From: Antrihabitans spumae
Lineage (GTDB): Bacteria; Actinomycetota; Actinomycetes; Mycobacteriales; Mycobacteriaceae
Length of the DNA stretch: 64,000 bases
Direction: 5' to 3'
Assembly: GCF_043944905.1 (NCBI RefSeq)
Contig: NZ_JBIMSN010000032.1
Span: 1 to 64,000, forward strand
Part shown: positions 19,890-29,463 of the stretch, in pieces
Layout: each line of letters starts with the position of its first letter
Numbering within the stretch: position 1 is the stretch's first letter
Position numbers and translations under genes: made by a program
The notes under the pieces: model-generated
Database searches by the model: none
Told to the model about the DNA's origin: nothing
What the model saw: only the letters and a program-made list of their open reading frames with translations

Positions 19890-22484
19890 CTACGCGCTGT
19901 CGAAGGCCCGCGCCTTCAAGGAACGAACCGTTCCTGCGCGGCCTTCGACGACGAGACGACGAAGCGCCGGCGGATGGTCACCGGCGAGGAAGTCGTCTGC
20001 CGCAGTGACGGCTTCGTCGCTGATCGCCCAGGACGGGTACAGCCCGATGACGACGGTTTGAGCGACTTCGCTCGACCGCCGCGCCCACACGTCGGTGATG
20101 TCCTCGAAGTACTTCGCCAGGTAGGGCGCCAACAGCTCACCCTGGCCGTGCGGTGCGAAGCCGCCGATGATGGCCCGAGCCGTGATGTTCGGGATCGTGT
20201 CGTCGGAGACAACGCGCGACCACACATCAGCCTTGACGTCGGCCTGCGGTCGTGCGGCAGCGGCCATGCCACCTTGCCGCTTGCCTGCCGCGGTCGGATC
20301 GCGCTGCACCTCGGCGTCGATGAACGGCGTTGCGACACCGTCGGAATCGATTTCGCCTGCCGCAGCGAGCGCGTAGACGAGCTTCCAGCGCAGGTCGGTG
20401 TCGATGACGAGTCCGGGGAGGCCAAGCGTCGCGGGATCGGCATCCAGAAGTTCCTGGATGACTTCGACATGCCAATCCGACAGCAGCGACGACGTCAGTG
20501 CATTCACGAAGGCGAGCTGATGATCCGAACCGGCTTCTGCCTCACGAGCAAGCTCGAGCAGGCGATTGGCGAAGTTCGGCCAACCCTGCGTCGCAGCCCA
20601 TTCGGGATCGGCATACGCGCCGATCGCGGTCTGAGCTTGGAGCAGAATCCGTTGCACCACACCGACTTCGGTCTCGGTTCCGATGCCACGCTGGACGAGC
20701 GCGACGAAATCGCGCGCCTTCATCTCCGCCTGGCGCGTCATCTCCCATGCTGCCGACCACGCGAGGGTCCGGGGGAGGGGTTCACCGATGTCACCGATGC
20801 GGTCGATCAGAACGGCAAGCGAATCGGGGTCGAGCCGCACCGAGCAATAGGTGAGGTCGTCGTCGTTGACGAGGACGAACTTGCCGCGCGGCGTGCCGAT
20901 CAGCTCGGGGACCTCGGTGCGTTCGACTGCTTCGACATCGAGCTCGACGCGCTTGGTGCGCAACAGTTTCCCGTCGGTGTCGTCGTAGACACCGACGGCG
21001 AGGCGATGCACACGACGCTCACCAGCGCCGGGCGCGGCACCGTCCTGCACGACAGCGAAAGACGTGAAGTTGCCGTCGGAGTCGGTCTCGAACTCCGGAC
21101 GCAGGGTGTTGAGGCCGGTGGTCCGCAGCCATTGCGAACCCCAGTCGGAAAGGTCACGGCCGGAGGATTTTTCGAGCGCGGAGAGCAGATCGCTGAAGGT
21201 GGCGTTGCCGAAGGCATGCTCGGTGAAGTAGTCGCGCAGCCCAGCGAGGAACGGCTCGAGCCCGACGTAGGCGACCAACTGCTTGAGGACGCTCGCGCCC
21301 TTCGCGTAGGTGATGCCGTCGAAGTTCACTTCCACCGCAGCAAGATCGGGAATGTCGGCGGCGATCGGGTGGGTCGACGGCAGTTGGTCCTGCCGGTATG
21401 CCCACGCCTTCTCGACGTTGGCGAACGTCGTCCATGCATTGACGTATTCGGTCGCCTCCGCCTGGCACAGCACCGAGGCGAACGTAGCGAACGACTCGTT
21501 GAGCCAGAGATCGTCCCACCACGTCATGGTCACGAGGTCGCCGAACCACATGTGTGCCATCTCGTGCAGCACGGTCTCGGCGCGGCGCTCGTAGGAGTAG
21601 CGCGTGACCTTGGACCTGAAGACGTAGTCCTCGAGGAACGTCACTGCGCCGGCGTTTTCCATTGCGCCTGCATTGAATTCGGGCACGAAGAGTTGGTCGT
21701 ACTTGCCGAAGGCATACGGCATGCCGAAGTTGCGGTGGTAGAACTCGAAACCCTGCTTGGTCTCGGTGAACAGACGCTCGGCGTCCATGTGCTCGGCGAG
21801 CGATGCTCTGCAGAAGATCCGCAACGGGATCGTCCCGTGCTCGTCGGTGTAGCTGTCACTCCAGTGCGCGTAAGGTCCGGCGATCAACGCGACGAGGTAG
21901 GTGCTCATCTTCGGTGTCGTCGCGAAGTGATGCTTGTCGGCCGCGCCGCCGTCGTTGCCGAGCGTCGCCGAATTCGAGATCACCTTCCAGTCGTTGGGAG
22001 CCGCGACTGTCAGATCGAAGGTGGCCTTGAGGTCGGGCTGGTCGAAGCAGGCGAACATACGCTTCGCGTCGGCGGTCTCGAACTGTGAATACAGATACAC
22101 GCTGTCGTCGGTCGTATCGACGAACCGGTGCAGGCCCTCGCCGGTGTGCGAGTACTCGCAATCCGCTTCGACCACGAGTTCGTTGTGCTGAGCCAGATCT
22201 CGAAGCTCGATGCCCGTCGACTCGTTGTAGTCGCTCACATCGATCGACTTACCGTTCAGCGTCGCCGAACGAACGCCAGCAGCGACGATGTCGACGAAGG
22301 TGTAGCCGCCAGGCATCGCGTCGAACGTCACCGTCGTACGGGAGAAGAAGGTCTTCTCACCTGGTCCGCCCGCGCCATCGGTGAGATCGAGTTCGATCCG
22401 GTAGTTGTCGACGGCCAGGAGCGTCGATCGCTCCGCTGCTTGGTCGCGGGTCAAATTCGGTGGCGCCACAAGGGTTCCCTTCAC
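19890..22484 (-). CDS. pepN: Aminopeptidase N (M1 family)
   Basis: 864 residues, typical for actinobacterial PepN. The exopeptidase motif GAMENAG is near residue 270 and the zinc site HEMAH followed by E (about 308-331, with LWLNESFA) is intact. A long helical ERAP-type C-terminal domain completes it. It removes N-terminal residues from peptides in the cytoplasm. It is convergent with the lipase gene (11-bp gap) and holds the Rv2467 position of the mycobacterial order, though inverted blocks surround it. Confidence 0.94.
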   Translation of the reverse strand: MKGTLVAPPNLTRDQAAERSTLLAVDNYRIELDLTDGAGGPGEKTFFSRTTVTFDAMPGGYTFVDIVAAGVRSATLNGKSIDVSDYNESTGIELRDLAQHNELVVEADCEYSHTGEGLHRFVDTTDDSVYLYSQFETADAKRMFACFDQPDLKATFDLTVAAPNDWKVISNSATLGNDGGAADKHHFATTPKMSTYLVALIAGPYAHWSDSYTDEHGTIPLRIFCRASLAEHMDAERLFTETKQGFEFYHRNFGMPYAFGKYDQLFVPEFNAGAMENAGAVTFLEDYVFRSKVTRYSYERRAETVLHEMAHMWFGDLVTMTWWDDLWLNESFATFASVLCQAEATEYVNAWTTFANVEKAWAYRQDQLPSTHPIAADIPDLAAVEVNFDGITYAKGASVLKQLVAYVGLEPFLAGLRDYFTEHAFGNATFSDLLSALEKSSGRDLSDWGSQWLRTTGLNTLRPEFETDSDGNFTSFAVVQDGAAPGAGERRVHRLAVGVYDDTDGKLLRTKRVELDVEAVERTEVPELIGTPRGKFVLVNDDDLTYCSVRLDPDSLAVLIDRIGDIGEPLPRTLAWSAAWEMTRQAEMKARDFVALVQRGIGTETEVGVVQRILLQAQTAIGAYADPEWAATQGWPNFANRLLELAREAEAGSDHQLAFVNALTSSLLSDWHVEVIQELLDADPATLGLPGLVIDTDLRWKLVYALAAAGEIDSDGVATPFIDAEVQRDPTAAGKRQGGMAAAARPQADVKADVWSRVVSDDTIPNITARAIIGGFAPHGQGELLAPYLAKYFEDITDVWARRSSEVAQTVVIGLYPSWAISDEAVTAADDFLAGDHPPALRRLVVEGRAGTVRSLKARAFDSA

Positions 22485-22520
22485 GTCGTATGTTCGGTTG
22501 TGCTGGTTCGAGTATGGCCG

Positions 22521-24140
22521 TCAAAGCCGAGCCTGCGTCGCTGCCTGCTCGGCGTCAAGATTTTCCAACGCTTCGCGCATCACATCGTCGTCGAGCTCCC
22601 GTGCGTCCCGCGCGGCGATGAGAGCGCGCCGCTGTTCAGTCTGCACCCGGTGTCGCAGCTGATTCAGCGCTGCTCCGAACTTGGCGTTGCGAGCGGAACG
22701 TTCCTGCGCCTCTTCTTCTTGTTCTGCTTCTTCGGTGGCGGCACGCGCCGACGTCCAGCGTTTCATGATCTGGGTCATAGCCTCGGTTTGGGCCTTGGTG
22801 AGTTTGGCCGGCGGGTGCTGCCTCAGCTCGTCCAGCGTCGCTATCGCAGCGTCCGAGCTGATCTTCCGCGCGAGGTGACGCTGGTCGGCGAGCCACGTGG
22901 CATCGGCCGCGCTGTCGACGCCGAGGCGACGGATAAGTATCGGCAGCGTGAGGCCTTGGATCAGCAAGGTGCCGACCGCCACGACGAACGCGACAGCCAG
23001 AATCACCCCGCGGCCAGGGAACTCCTCCGACCCGGCGGCGAGCGGCACACCACCGGCGGCCGCAAGCGTGACGACGCCACGCATCCCGGTCCACGAGACG
23101 ATGACGTCGCGCCGCCAGTCGATCGGCCGCGGTGGTCGCCTGAGGATTCTCGACACAGCCCACTGCGCGCCCCGGACCGCAACGATCGTGAGCGGTCGGA
23201 TGGCAATGACGATCGCCAGGATGACCAGCGCCCACGCGAAGACGTGGTGGGTCGGCAGTCCCTCGCGCTGCTCGTCGTCGATGACGAACTTCAGCTGCAG
23301 ACCCATATACGCGAAAACGAAGGTCTCCAGCAGCAGACTGACCGTATTCCAGACCTGGCGTTCCGAGATACGGGTGCCGACCGATGCGTCGGTCGCGTTG
23401 TGGCCCATGGCGAAACCTGCCATGACGACGGCGAGCACACCCGAGCCGTTGATCTCTTCGGCAGCCAGGTAGGCAGCGAACGGGAGGACAAGACCGAGCA
23501 CGGTTTCCAGCGACGGATCGTCGATGCGAGACCGCGCGAACCGGACGAGCGTCGACAGTACGAAGCCGACCGCGAGTCCGATCGCCGAGCTGTAGACGAA
23601 GAACAAGCCTGGCGCAGCTGCCAGTCCTTTGGTACCCGTGACGATCGCGACAAATACGGTGAACAGCGTCAGCGCCGCGGCGTCGTTCACGAGACTTTCA
23701 CCGGTCAGCACCGTCATCGTCCGACGAGGCAACCCGAGCTTCTGCCCGACCGCCGCAGCGGTGACGGCGTCGGGCGGTGCGACGACCGCGCCGAGTACAA
23801 GGGCCGCGCCGAGCGTGAGCTCGGGGATGAGCCAGGCCGCCGAATAGCCGACCGCAAGCGCCGTGATCACAACCATGCCGATGCCGAGCGAGAGTATCGA
23901 CCGCACGTTGCGCAGAAAGCTGAAGAGCGAAAACTTCAACGCCGTCGAGTACAGCAGCGGCGGCAGCACGACACCGAGAATGACCTCGGGTGCCAACTCG
24001 AGCCGATGCAAACCCGGTATGAACGACGCCGCCGACCCGACGGCAACAAGAACCAACGGCGCCTGCAGGTTTCGGCGTTCGGCAAGACCGGCGACGATCA
24101 CCGCGACGACGATGACGATCAGTAGTTCGGCTCCGCGCAT
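22521..24140 (-). CDS. CPA1-family Na+/H+ antiporter
   Basis: 539 residues with about 12 hydrophobic segments over the first 420. The ion-binding ND pair of CPA1 exchangers is visible in GESLVNDAAALTLF near residue 170, and APPDAVTAAAVG precedes it. A cytosolic helical tail of roughly 110 charged residues (EEAEQEEEAQERS) closes the protein. It exchanges cytoplasmic Na+ or K+ for protons. It starts 89 bp from the end of the next minus-strand gene. It may complement the ectoine genes in salt stress, but no shared regulation is visible. Confidence 0.88.
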   Translation of the reverse strand: MRGAELLIVIVVAVIVAGLAERRNLQAPLVLVAVGSAASFIPGLHRLELAPEVILGVVLPPLLYSTALKFSLFSFLRNVRSILSLGIGMVVITALAVGYSAAWLIPELTLGAALVLGAVVAPPDAVTAAAVGQKLGLPRRTMTVLTGESLVNDAAALTLFTVFVAIVTGTKGLAAAPGLFFVYSSAIGLAVGFVLSTLVRFARSRIDDPSLETVLGLVLPFAAYLAAEEINGSGVLAVVMAGFAMGHNATDASVGTRISERQVWNTVSLLLETFVFAYMGLQLKFVIDDEQREGLPTHHVFAWALVILAIVIAIRPLTIVAVRGAQWAVSRILRRPPRPIDWRRDVIVSWTGMRGVVTLAAAGGVPLAAGSEEFPGRGVILAVAFVVAVGTLLIQGLTLPILIRRLGVDSAADATWLADQRHLARKISSDAAIATLDELRQHPPAKLTKAQTEAMTQIMKRWTSARAATEEAEQEEEAQERSARNAKFGAALNQLRHRVQTEQRRALIAARDARELDDDVMREALENLDAEQAATQARL

Positions 24141-24229
24141 CTGACGATTATCAAATGCGACTAGGCCGTGTCTCTCATTCTTCGAGACTCAGCCAGACAT
24201 TTCTTATGATCGCTCCGCAAGCTACGCGC

Positions 24230-25459
24230 CTAAGCGTAGACGGAGTCCAATCCGACCTCTGGATTTGCGAGGAGTTCCGGATCGACCGGGCGCCCCGAGG
24301 CGACGAGCGCCTTCACCGCGTCCGTGACGTCCCAGATGTTGACGTTCATGCCCGCCTTGACGGTGTTGTCCGCACCGAGCCAGAACGCGACGAACTCCCG
24401 TTTCGCCGTGTCGCCGCGCACCACGACCTGCGCGTAATCGGTTGCGTGGCCGACGTATTCCATGCCGAGGTCGTATTGGTCGGTGTAGAAGTAGGGCAGG
24501 TTCTCGTAGGTCGCCGACTTGCAGAGCATCGTCGCTGCCGCAACGGCGGGTTGGTTGAGTGCGTTCGCCCAGTGTTCGACGCGGATGCGGTGATGTAGCA
24601 CCGGGTGGTCCTGCTCCGCGATGTCGCCGACGGCAACGATGTCGGGGTCGCTCGTTGTCATCGACGCGTCGACGAGTACCCCGCTGTCGGTGTCCAACCC
24701 TGCGGCGTCGGCGATCTCGATATTCGGCGCTGCACCGACCGCGACGAGGACGGCGTCTGCGTCGATCGTCGTGCCATCGCCGAGTCGCAGACCCGTCGCG
24801 GTGCCGTCGGAGTCGGTGATCGCTTCGACCTTCGCCCCGAAGCGGAAGTCGACGCCGTGCTCGCGGTGCAGGTCCGCGAACACCGCTCCCATCTCGGAGC
24901 CGAGTGCGGCGAGCAGTGGTAGTTCGGCGGCTTCGACGATGGTGACGTCCACGCCCTTCTCGCGGGCATTGGCTGCGATCTCGAGTCCGATCCAGCCTGC
25001 GCCGACGACGGCGAGACGTCCGCCATGTGCGAGCACGTCGACGAGCGCATCGGATTCTTCGACGGTCCGCAGGTAGTGGACGCCGACCGCATCGGAGCCG
25101 GGAATCGGTGGCCGGCGCGAGCGGGAACCGGTCGCGAGTGCAAGTTTGTCGTAGGAGATCGTCGAACCGTCTGGCAGCGAGACCGTCTTGGCGGATCGGT
25201 CGATCGCGGTCACCTCGGTGCCGAGCCGCAGATCGATGTGATGATCGCGGTACCACTGCCTCGTGAGGACCGTGAAACCGTCGAGCGACTTCTTGCCGGT
25301 TATGTGCTCTTTGGACAGCGGCGGACGCTCGTAGGGGAGGTGGTCCTCCTGGCTGAGCAGGATCACTGTTCCTGCAAAGTCCTTGTCTCGCAAAGCTTCC
25401 GCAAGCTTCGCTCCGGCGAGTCCGCCGCCGACGATGACGAAGGTTGGCTGTGTGCTCAT
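24230..25459 (-). CDS. FAD-dependent ferredoxin-NAD(P) reductase-type oxidoreductase
   Basis: 409 residues. FAD Rossmann motif IVGGGLAGAKLAEAL is at residues 8-22, a second NAD(P) motif VVGAGWIGLEIAANA near 150, the GD flavin motif in AVGDIAEQ near 280, and the reductase-type C-terminal HWANALNQPAVAA block. It belongs to the putidaredoxin/rubredoxin reductase class that feeds cytochromes P450 or oxygenases through a ferredoxin; no such partner is adjacent. The stop codon lies in a small hairpin (CTACGC/GCGTAG, 24222-24239). It is divergent from the CPWC reductase, with a palindromic repeat in between. Confidence 0.88.
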   Translation of the reverse strand: MSTQPTFVIVGGGLAGAKLAEALRDKDFAGTVILLSQEDHLPYERPPLSKEHITGKKSLDGFTVLTRQWYRDHHIDLRLGTEVTAIDRSAKTVSLPDGSTISYDKLALATGSRSRRPPIPGSDAVGVHYLRTVEESDALVDVLAHGGRLAVVGAGWIGLEIAANAREKGVDVTIVEAAELPLLAALGSEMGAVFADLHREHGVDFRFGAKVEAITDSDGTATGLRLGDGTTIDADAVLVAVGAAPNIEIADAAGLDTDSGVLVDASMTTSDPDIVAVGDIAEQDHPVLHHRIRVEHWANALNQPAVAAATMLCKSATYENLPYFYTDQYDLGMEYVGHATDYAQVVVRGDTAKREFVAFWLGADNTVKAGMNVNIWDVTDAVKALVASGRPVDPELLANPEVGLDSVYA

Positions 25460-25474
25460 CGGTGCCTCCAGGGT

Positions 25475-25534
25475 AGGGCGCTACGCGCCTCGTGAGTCTT
25501 TTCGGCGGGCCGGCCCACCGAAAAGACGCACGAG
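25475..25534 (+). repeat. Dispersed palindromic repeat, copy 1
   Basis: A TAGGGCGCT-A-CGCGCCTCGTGA flank leads into a stem (CTCGTGAGTC...GACGCACGAG, one mismatch and one bulge) enclosing CGGGCCGGCCCA. Highly similar copies are at 28921 and, inverted, at 30836. It lies in the gap between divergent genes. Confidence 0.75.
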
Positions 25535-25558
25535 CGGCTTGCCGCCTCAACGCTACGC

Positions 25559-25586
25559 GGGAAGAGAATCGTTGGGTGTGGTGTTG
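25559..25586 (+). promoter_or_regulatory. SigH-like promoter
   Basis: GGGAAGA (25559-25565), 17 nt, then GTTG (25583-25586). It resembles the actinobacterial SigH/SigR consensus GGGAAY-N16-20-GTT with one mismatch. In M. tuberculosis Rv2466c, the counterpart of the downstream gene, is known to be SigH-dependent. Confidence 0.5.
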
Positions 25587-25649
25587 CGCCCTGTGGGTAG
25601 ACCTAATTGCCGGCACGGCACATCGATACGACGCACAAGGGAGTCACGC

Positions 25650-26300
25650 GTGAGCGAGGACGTCAAGACGAACGGAAAAGACACAGCAGACTTCTGGTTC
25701 GATCCGCTGTGTCCATGGTGCTGGATCACGTCGCGCTGGATTCTCGAGGTCGAGAAGGTCCGCGACATCGAGGCGAACTTCCACGTCATGAGCCTGGCCG
25801 TGCTCAACGAAAACCGCGACCTACCCGACAACTACCGCGAGATGATGAATCAGGGTTGGGGTCCGGTGCGCGTTGCGATCGCAGCCGCCGAAGCCCACGG
25901 TGACGAGGTGCTGCTCCCGCTGTACACGGCGATGGGCGAGCGAATCCACCAGCGTAAGGACGAATACGAGCGCGATACCCGAGCGGAGTCGCTTGCGGCG
26001 GTGGTCGCGGATTCGCTCGCCGAGGTCGGGCTGCCTGCCGAACTCGCCGATGCAGCAACGTCGACCGATTACGACGACGCGCTTCGCAAGAGTCACCACG
26101 CAGGCATGGATGCCGTCGGCGACGACGTCGGCACACCGACGATCCACGTCAACGGAGTCGCGTTCTTCGGACCGGTTCTTTCGCGGATCCCGCGCGGCGA
26201 GGACGCCGGGCGCGTCTGGGACGGCGCTGTCGCCCTCGCCTCGTACCCGCACTTCTTCGAACTGAAGCGCACGCGGCACGAGGATCCTGTATTCGGCTGA
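25650..26300 (+). CDS. Mycothiol-dependent CPWC reductase, Rv2466c-like (DsbA-fold)
   Basis: 216 residues. A thioredoxin fold with an all-helical insert; active-site motif CPWC at about residues 20-23 (WFDPLCPWCWITSRW) and cis-proline region VGTPTIHVNG near 173. Rv2466c is a mycothiol-dependent reductase that activates nitro prodrugs and is induced by oxidants. The start is a GTG preceded by AAGGGAG. There is no signal peptide, so it acts in the cytosol. A SigH-like promoter lies about 65 nt upstream, which fits thiol stress control. Confidence 0.9.
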   Translation: MSEDVKTNGKDTADFWFDPLCPWCWITSRWILEVEKVRDIEANFHVMSLAVLNENRDLPDNYREMMNQGWGPVRVAIAAAEAHGDEVLLPLYTAMGERIHQRKDEYERDTRAESLAAVVADSLAEVGLPAELADAATSTDYDDALRKSHHAGMDAVGDDVGTPTIHVNGVAFFGPVLSRIPRGEDAGRVWDGAVALASYPHFFELKRTRHEDPVFG

Positions 26301-26315
26301 GTCGCTTCGTTTGGG

Positions 26316-27257
26316 CTACAACGTCTTCGGTGGTGCTGTCGGATACGGCGTAGGTGGGGGCAGCGCCGTCGGAGGGGTCGGGAGTCGGTCCGCGGTCGGC
26401 CGGAAGAACAACTTTCCGTGCCGGCTGCGATCGCGAAGGGCGGCTGCCCGCCACGTCAGGACCGGGTGGCTCGCGAGAATGTTGACCAGCCACACGAAGA
26501 ATCCGCGTTCGGTCATCGAGCGGTCGGCGAGTTCGTCGAATCCGACCCGGCCGACCAGATATTTGCCTGCGCCGAGCACCCCCATCACGCCAGGCGCTCC
26601 TTGGGGGCGTACGCAGAAGCCGTGGTTGTCGGCCGTGTATTCCATCGACCGCGAGAGTGACGACCCGACGACCGGGATGTAGTTCGACGCGAACATTCCG
26701 AGTTGCCGCCAATAGGAGGCGTGCCCGGCCGCTATATGGCCGACTTCGTGTCCGATGATGAAGGCGAGCGCGTCGGGTTGTCTTGCCTCGCCGCCAACTT
26801 CGAACAGATCGCTGTAGACCACGACGAATCGCCGGAAGCCGTGGCCGGACGCGAAAGCGTTGATCTGGCCGTTGCCGAGCACGACGTAGGCATCGGGCGC
26901 AGTCTTCATACCCAGCCTGGCCGCGGCCTCGGCGACGAGCGCATACCCCTCGGGGAACTGCGTCGGCGTCATCCGAATCCCGTTGACGCGCTGGGTCGCA
27001 TAGTTCTGTCCACGTAGTACGTAGAGGAGAATCGGCGCGACCAGCAGCACCGCCGCGATGTCGGAGACCTGGCCGGAAATCAGCATCGCGACCGAGACGC
27101 CATACGCGACAACGGTGATCACGATCGCAAGCACGAGCAGCGGGATCTCCCAGTTGTGCCTGATCGGCCGTCCGTACGGTGACAGACCTCGCGGTGGTAG
27201 TTCGACGGGCGGCGGACCCCACGTCTGCTGCGGAGCGAGTTGCTCGGGTGGATACAT
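26316..27257 (-). CDS. M48-family zinc metalloprotease, membrane-anchored
   Basis: 313 residues. A proline-rich N-terminus (about 1-34) and two transmembrane helices (about 37-60 and 65-84) precede an M48 catalytic domain with HEVGHIAAGH (HEXXH) near residue 168 and the third zinc ligand Glu in EYTADNHG near 206. The C-terminus is again rich in Pro and Thr. It is related to HtpX/Oma1-type membrane quality-control proteases but lacks the four-helix HtpX topology. It is convergent with the CPWC reductase gene and divergent from rpiB. Confidence 0.86.
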   Translation of the reverse strand: MYPPEQLAPQQTWGPPPVELPPRGLSPYGRPIRHNWEIPLLVLAIVITVVAYGVSVAMLISGQVSDIAAVLLVAPILLYVLRGQNYATQRVNGIRMTPTQFPEGYALVAEAAARLGMKTAPDAYVVLGNGQINAFASGHGFRRFVVVYSDLFEVGGEARQPDALAFIIGHEVGHIAAGHASYWRQLGMFASNYIPVVGSSLSRSMEYTADNHGFCVRPQGAPGVMGVLGAGKYLVGRVGFDELADRSMTERGFFVWLVNILASHPVLTWRAAALRDRSRHGKLFFRPTADRLPTPPTALPPPTPYPTAPPKTL

Positions 27258-27359
27258 GGCGAAAACTGTATTGATCGACCGCGTCGCTGGCAGCCCGAAA
27301 CGCCGGATCCGCTACCTACGTCGGTCGGCCGCGGATCACGCCTGACACAATCTCCAGTC

Positions 27360-27833
<474 letters not shown>

Positions 27834-27866
27834 TCGCGATTTCTGTGCTGGGGACGACGGTGCGCG

Positions 27867-28661
27867 GTGCCTGAGGGGCATACGCTGCACCGTCTTGCCC
27901 GGTTGCATCAACGTCGGTTCGCGCGCTCGGAGATCAGGGTGTCGAGCCCGCAGGGCAAGTTCGCCGAAGGTGCGGCACTCGTCGACGGACGCACCTTCGT
28001 CAAAGCCGAGGCCTGGGGCAAACACCTTCTGCATCATTACGATTCGGGTCTCGTAGTCCACATACATCTCGGTCTCTACGGCAAATTCACTGATTCCGCG
28101 ATGCCGATGGGACCACCCGTCGGCCAGGTGCGGATGCGTATGGTCGGCGCCGATTTCGGAACGGATCTACGCGGACCGACAGCGTGCGAAGTGCTGCAGA
28201 AGGCCGAATTGAAAGCGATCGCAGATCGACTCGGACCGGATCCGCTGCGTCGTGGTGAAGATCCCGATCGAGCTTGGGTGCGGCTGCATCGTTCGCGCCG
28301 TCCGATCGGCGCATTGCTGATGGATCAGTCGGTCGTGGCCGGTATCGGCAACGTCTATCGCGCGGAACTGCTGTTCCGACACAACCTTTCACCCATGCTG
28401 CCCGGTGAGTTGATCTCCCGCGATGTGTGGGACGACATGTGGACCGACCTCGTCGCGCTGATGAAGGTCGGGGTCCGGCGGGGCAAGATCATCACGATCC
28501 GACCCGAGGACGACCACGGCGAAACGTACGGCAAGGATCGCCCGCGGTCCTACGTGTACCGGCGCGCGGGTCTACCCTGCCGCATCTGTTCGACACCGAT
28601 CGCGCATTCGGTACTGGAAGGCCGCAACCTGTTCTGGTGCCCCACCTGCCAGCCTGAGTAG
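27867..28661 (+). CDS. nei: Fpg/Nei-family DNA glycosylase-AP lyase
   Basis: 264 residues. The N-terminal PEGHTLHRLA supplies the catalytic Pro-2 and Glu-3 (GTG start). The middle has a helix-two-turn-helix (GIGNVYRAELLF near 165), and the C-terminus a zinc finger with CRIC and CPTC pairs. The PEGH opening is typical of the Nei (endonuclease VIII) rather than Fpg branch; the position equals Rv2464c, described as Nei1. It removes oxidised bases, mainly pyrimidines. Confidence 0.9.
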   Translation: MPEGHTLHRLARLHQRRFARSEIRVSSPQGKFAEGAALVDGRTFVKAEAWGKHLLHHYDSGLVVHIHLGLYGKFTDSAMPMGPPVGQVRMRMVGADFGTDLRGPTACEVLQKAELKAIADRLGPDPLRRGEDPDRAWVRLHRSRRPIGALLMDQSVVAGIGNVYRAELLFRHNLSPMLPGELISRDVWDDMWTDLVALMKVGVRRGKIITIRPEDDHGETYGKDRPRSYVYRRAGLPCRICSTPIAHSVLEGRNLFWCPTCQPE

Positions 28662-28678
28662 GTCCCGGTCGAGTGTTG

Positions 28679-28909
28679 TCAATTGCCGCCACCTCCACCG
28701 CAACCTCCGCTGCCACCGGAATCGCTCCCGCCGTCGAACCAGGAATGGCCGCTGGAATCGCCTTCGTTGGACCCTCCGCTGGCCCCGCTCCCGCGGGCCA
28801 ATTCGCGGTCGTACGAACGTCTGTTCCGGACGAAGACGTAGATGACTCTGGCACTGACCAGCACCAGGAAAACCATCCAGATACTCAACAGAATGTCCCA
28901 GATATCCAT
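28679..28909 (-). CDS. Small membrane protein with Gly/Ser-rich tail
   Basis: 76 residues. The start is decided by a strong AGGAGGT 5 nt upstream of the ATG, giving MDIWDILLSIWM. One transmembrane helix (about 3-25) is followed by a basic-acidic stretch (RNRRSYDRELARG) and a low-complexity Gly/Ser tail ending in GGCGGGGG with a single Cys. I do not recognise a family. It stands alone, convergent with nei (18-bp gap), and has repeat copy 2 directly upstream of its ribosome-binding site. Relatives with such tails are often phage-shock or short envelope proteins, but that is only an analogy. Confidence 0.68.
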   Translation of the reverse strand: MDIWDILLSIWMVFLVLVSARVIYVFVRNRRSYDRELARGSGASGGSNEGDSSGHSWFDGGSDSGGSGGCGGGGGN

Positions 28910-28920
28910 CGCCGACCTCC

Positions 28921-28981
28921 TAGGGCGCTCCGCGCCTCGTGACTCTTTTCGGCGGTCGGGCGCGCCGAAACGACTCACGAG
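28921..28981 (+). repeat. Dispersed palindromic repeat, copy 2
   Basis: The 5' part (TAGGGCGCTCCGCGCCTCGT) differs from copy 1 at one base. The stem is CTCGTGACTCTTTTCGG with CCGAAACGACTCACGAG (two mismatches), closing at 28981. It lies between the small membrane-protein gene and the yczE remnant. Confidence 0.75.
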
Positions 28982-29004
28982 TCGAAGCCCTGATCATGCC
29001 CGAT

Positions 29005-29463
29005 TCAAGGTGTTGTCGCGCGCGGAAGTTGCACCGCAACTCGCGGAAGACAGAAGCCGACGAGTGGACCCATCAGCAGCGCAACGACGACCGTTCCGAT
29101 GCCGACGGTCCCGCCGAGCATCCAGCCGACGACTGCGACGACTACTTCGATGCCGGTCCGGACAACCGCGATCGGTTGCTTGGTGATCCGCGTCAGACCC
29201 GTCATGATTCCGTCGCGCGGGCCCGAGCCGAACTGGGCGCCGAGGTACAGAGCATCGAAGAATGCGATGGCAACAAGTCCGCCGCCGAGGTAGCAGGCCT
29301 GCAGTAGCAGCGTCTCGGGAACAGGAAGCACGAATCCCGCTGCGTCAGCGGCAAACCCGACGATCGCGACATTCAGCACGGTGCCGAGGCCAGGCAATTC
29401 CCGCATCGGGATCCAGGCGACGAGGACGAGCAGAGCAATGAGGTTGGTCGCCCACCCGTACGA
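29005..29463 (-). pseudogene. 5'-truncated YczE-type membrane protein
   Basis: The coding remnant begins around SYGWATNLIALLVLVAWIPMREL and runs through PGLGTVLNVAIVGFAADAAG to a normal stop. This is the C-terminal three quarters of a YczE/YitT-like integral membrane protein, about 150 residues with four hydrophobic segments. The N-terminal first two helices, start codon and promoter are missing. YczE genes are usually divergent from a MocR-type regulator, and the remnant of one follows directly on the plus strand. The open frame that continues upstream is antisense to that regulator and is not real. Function would have been transport or regulation of an unknown solute. Confidence 0.65.

Noticed and set aside
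19974..24125. Long plus-strand frames across pepN and the antiporter (up to 704 codons)
   Set aside because: Antisense shadows of well-identified genes; Arg/Gly-rich translations without domain patterns.
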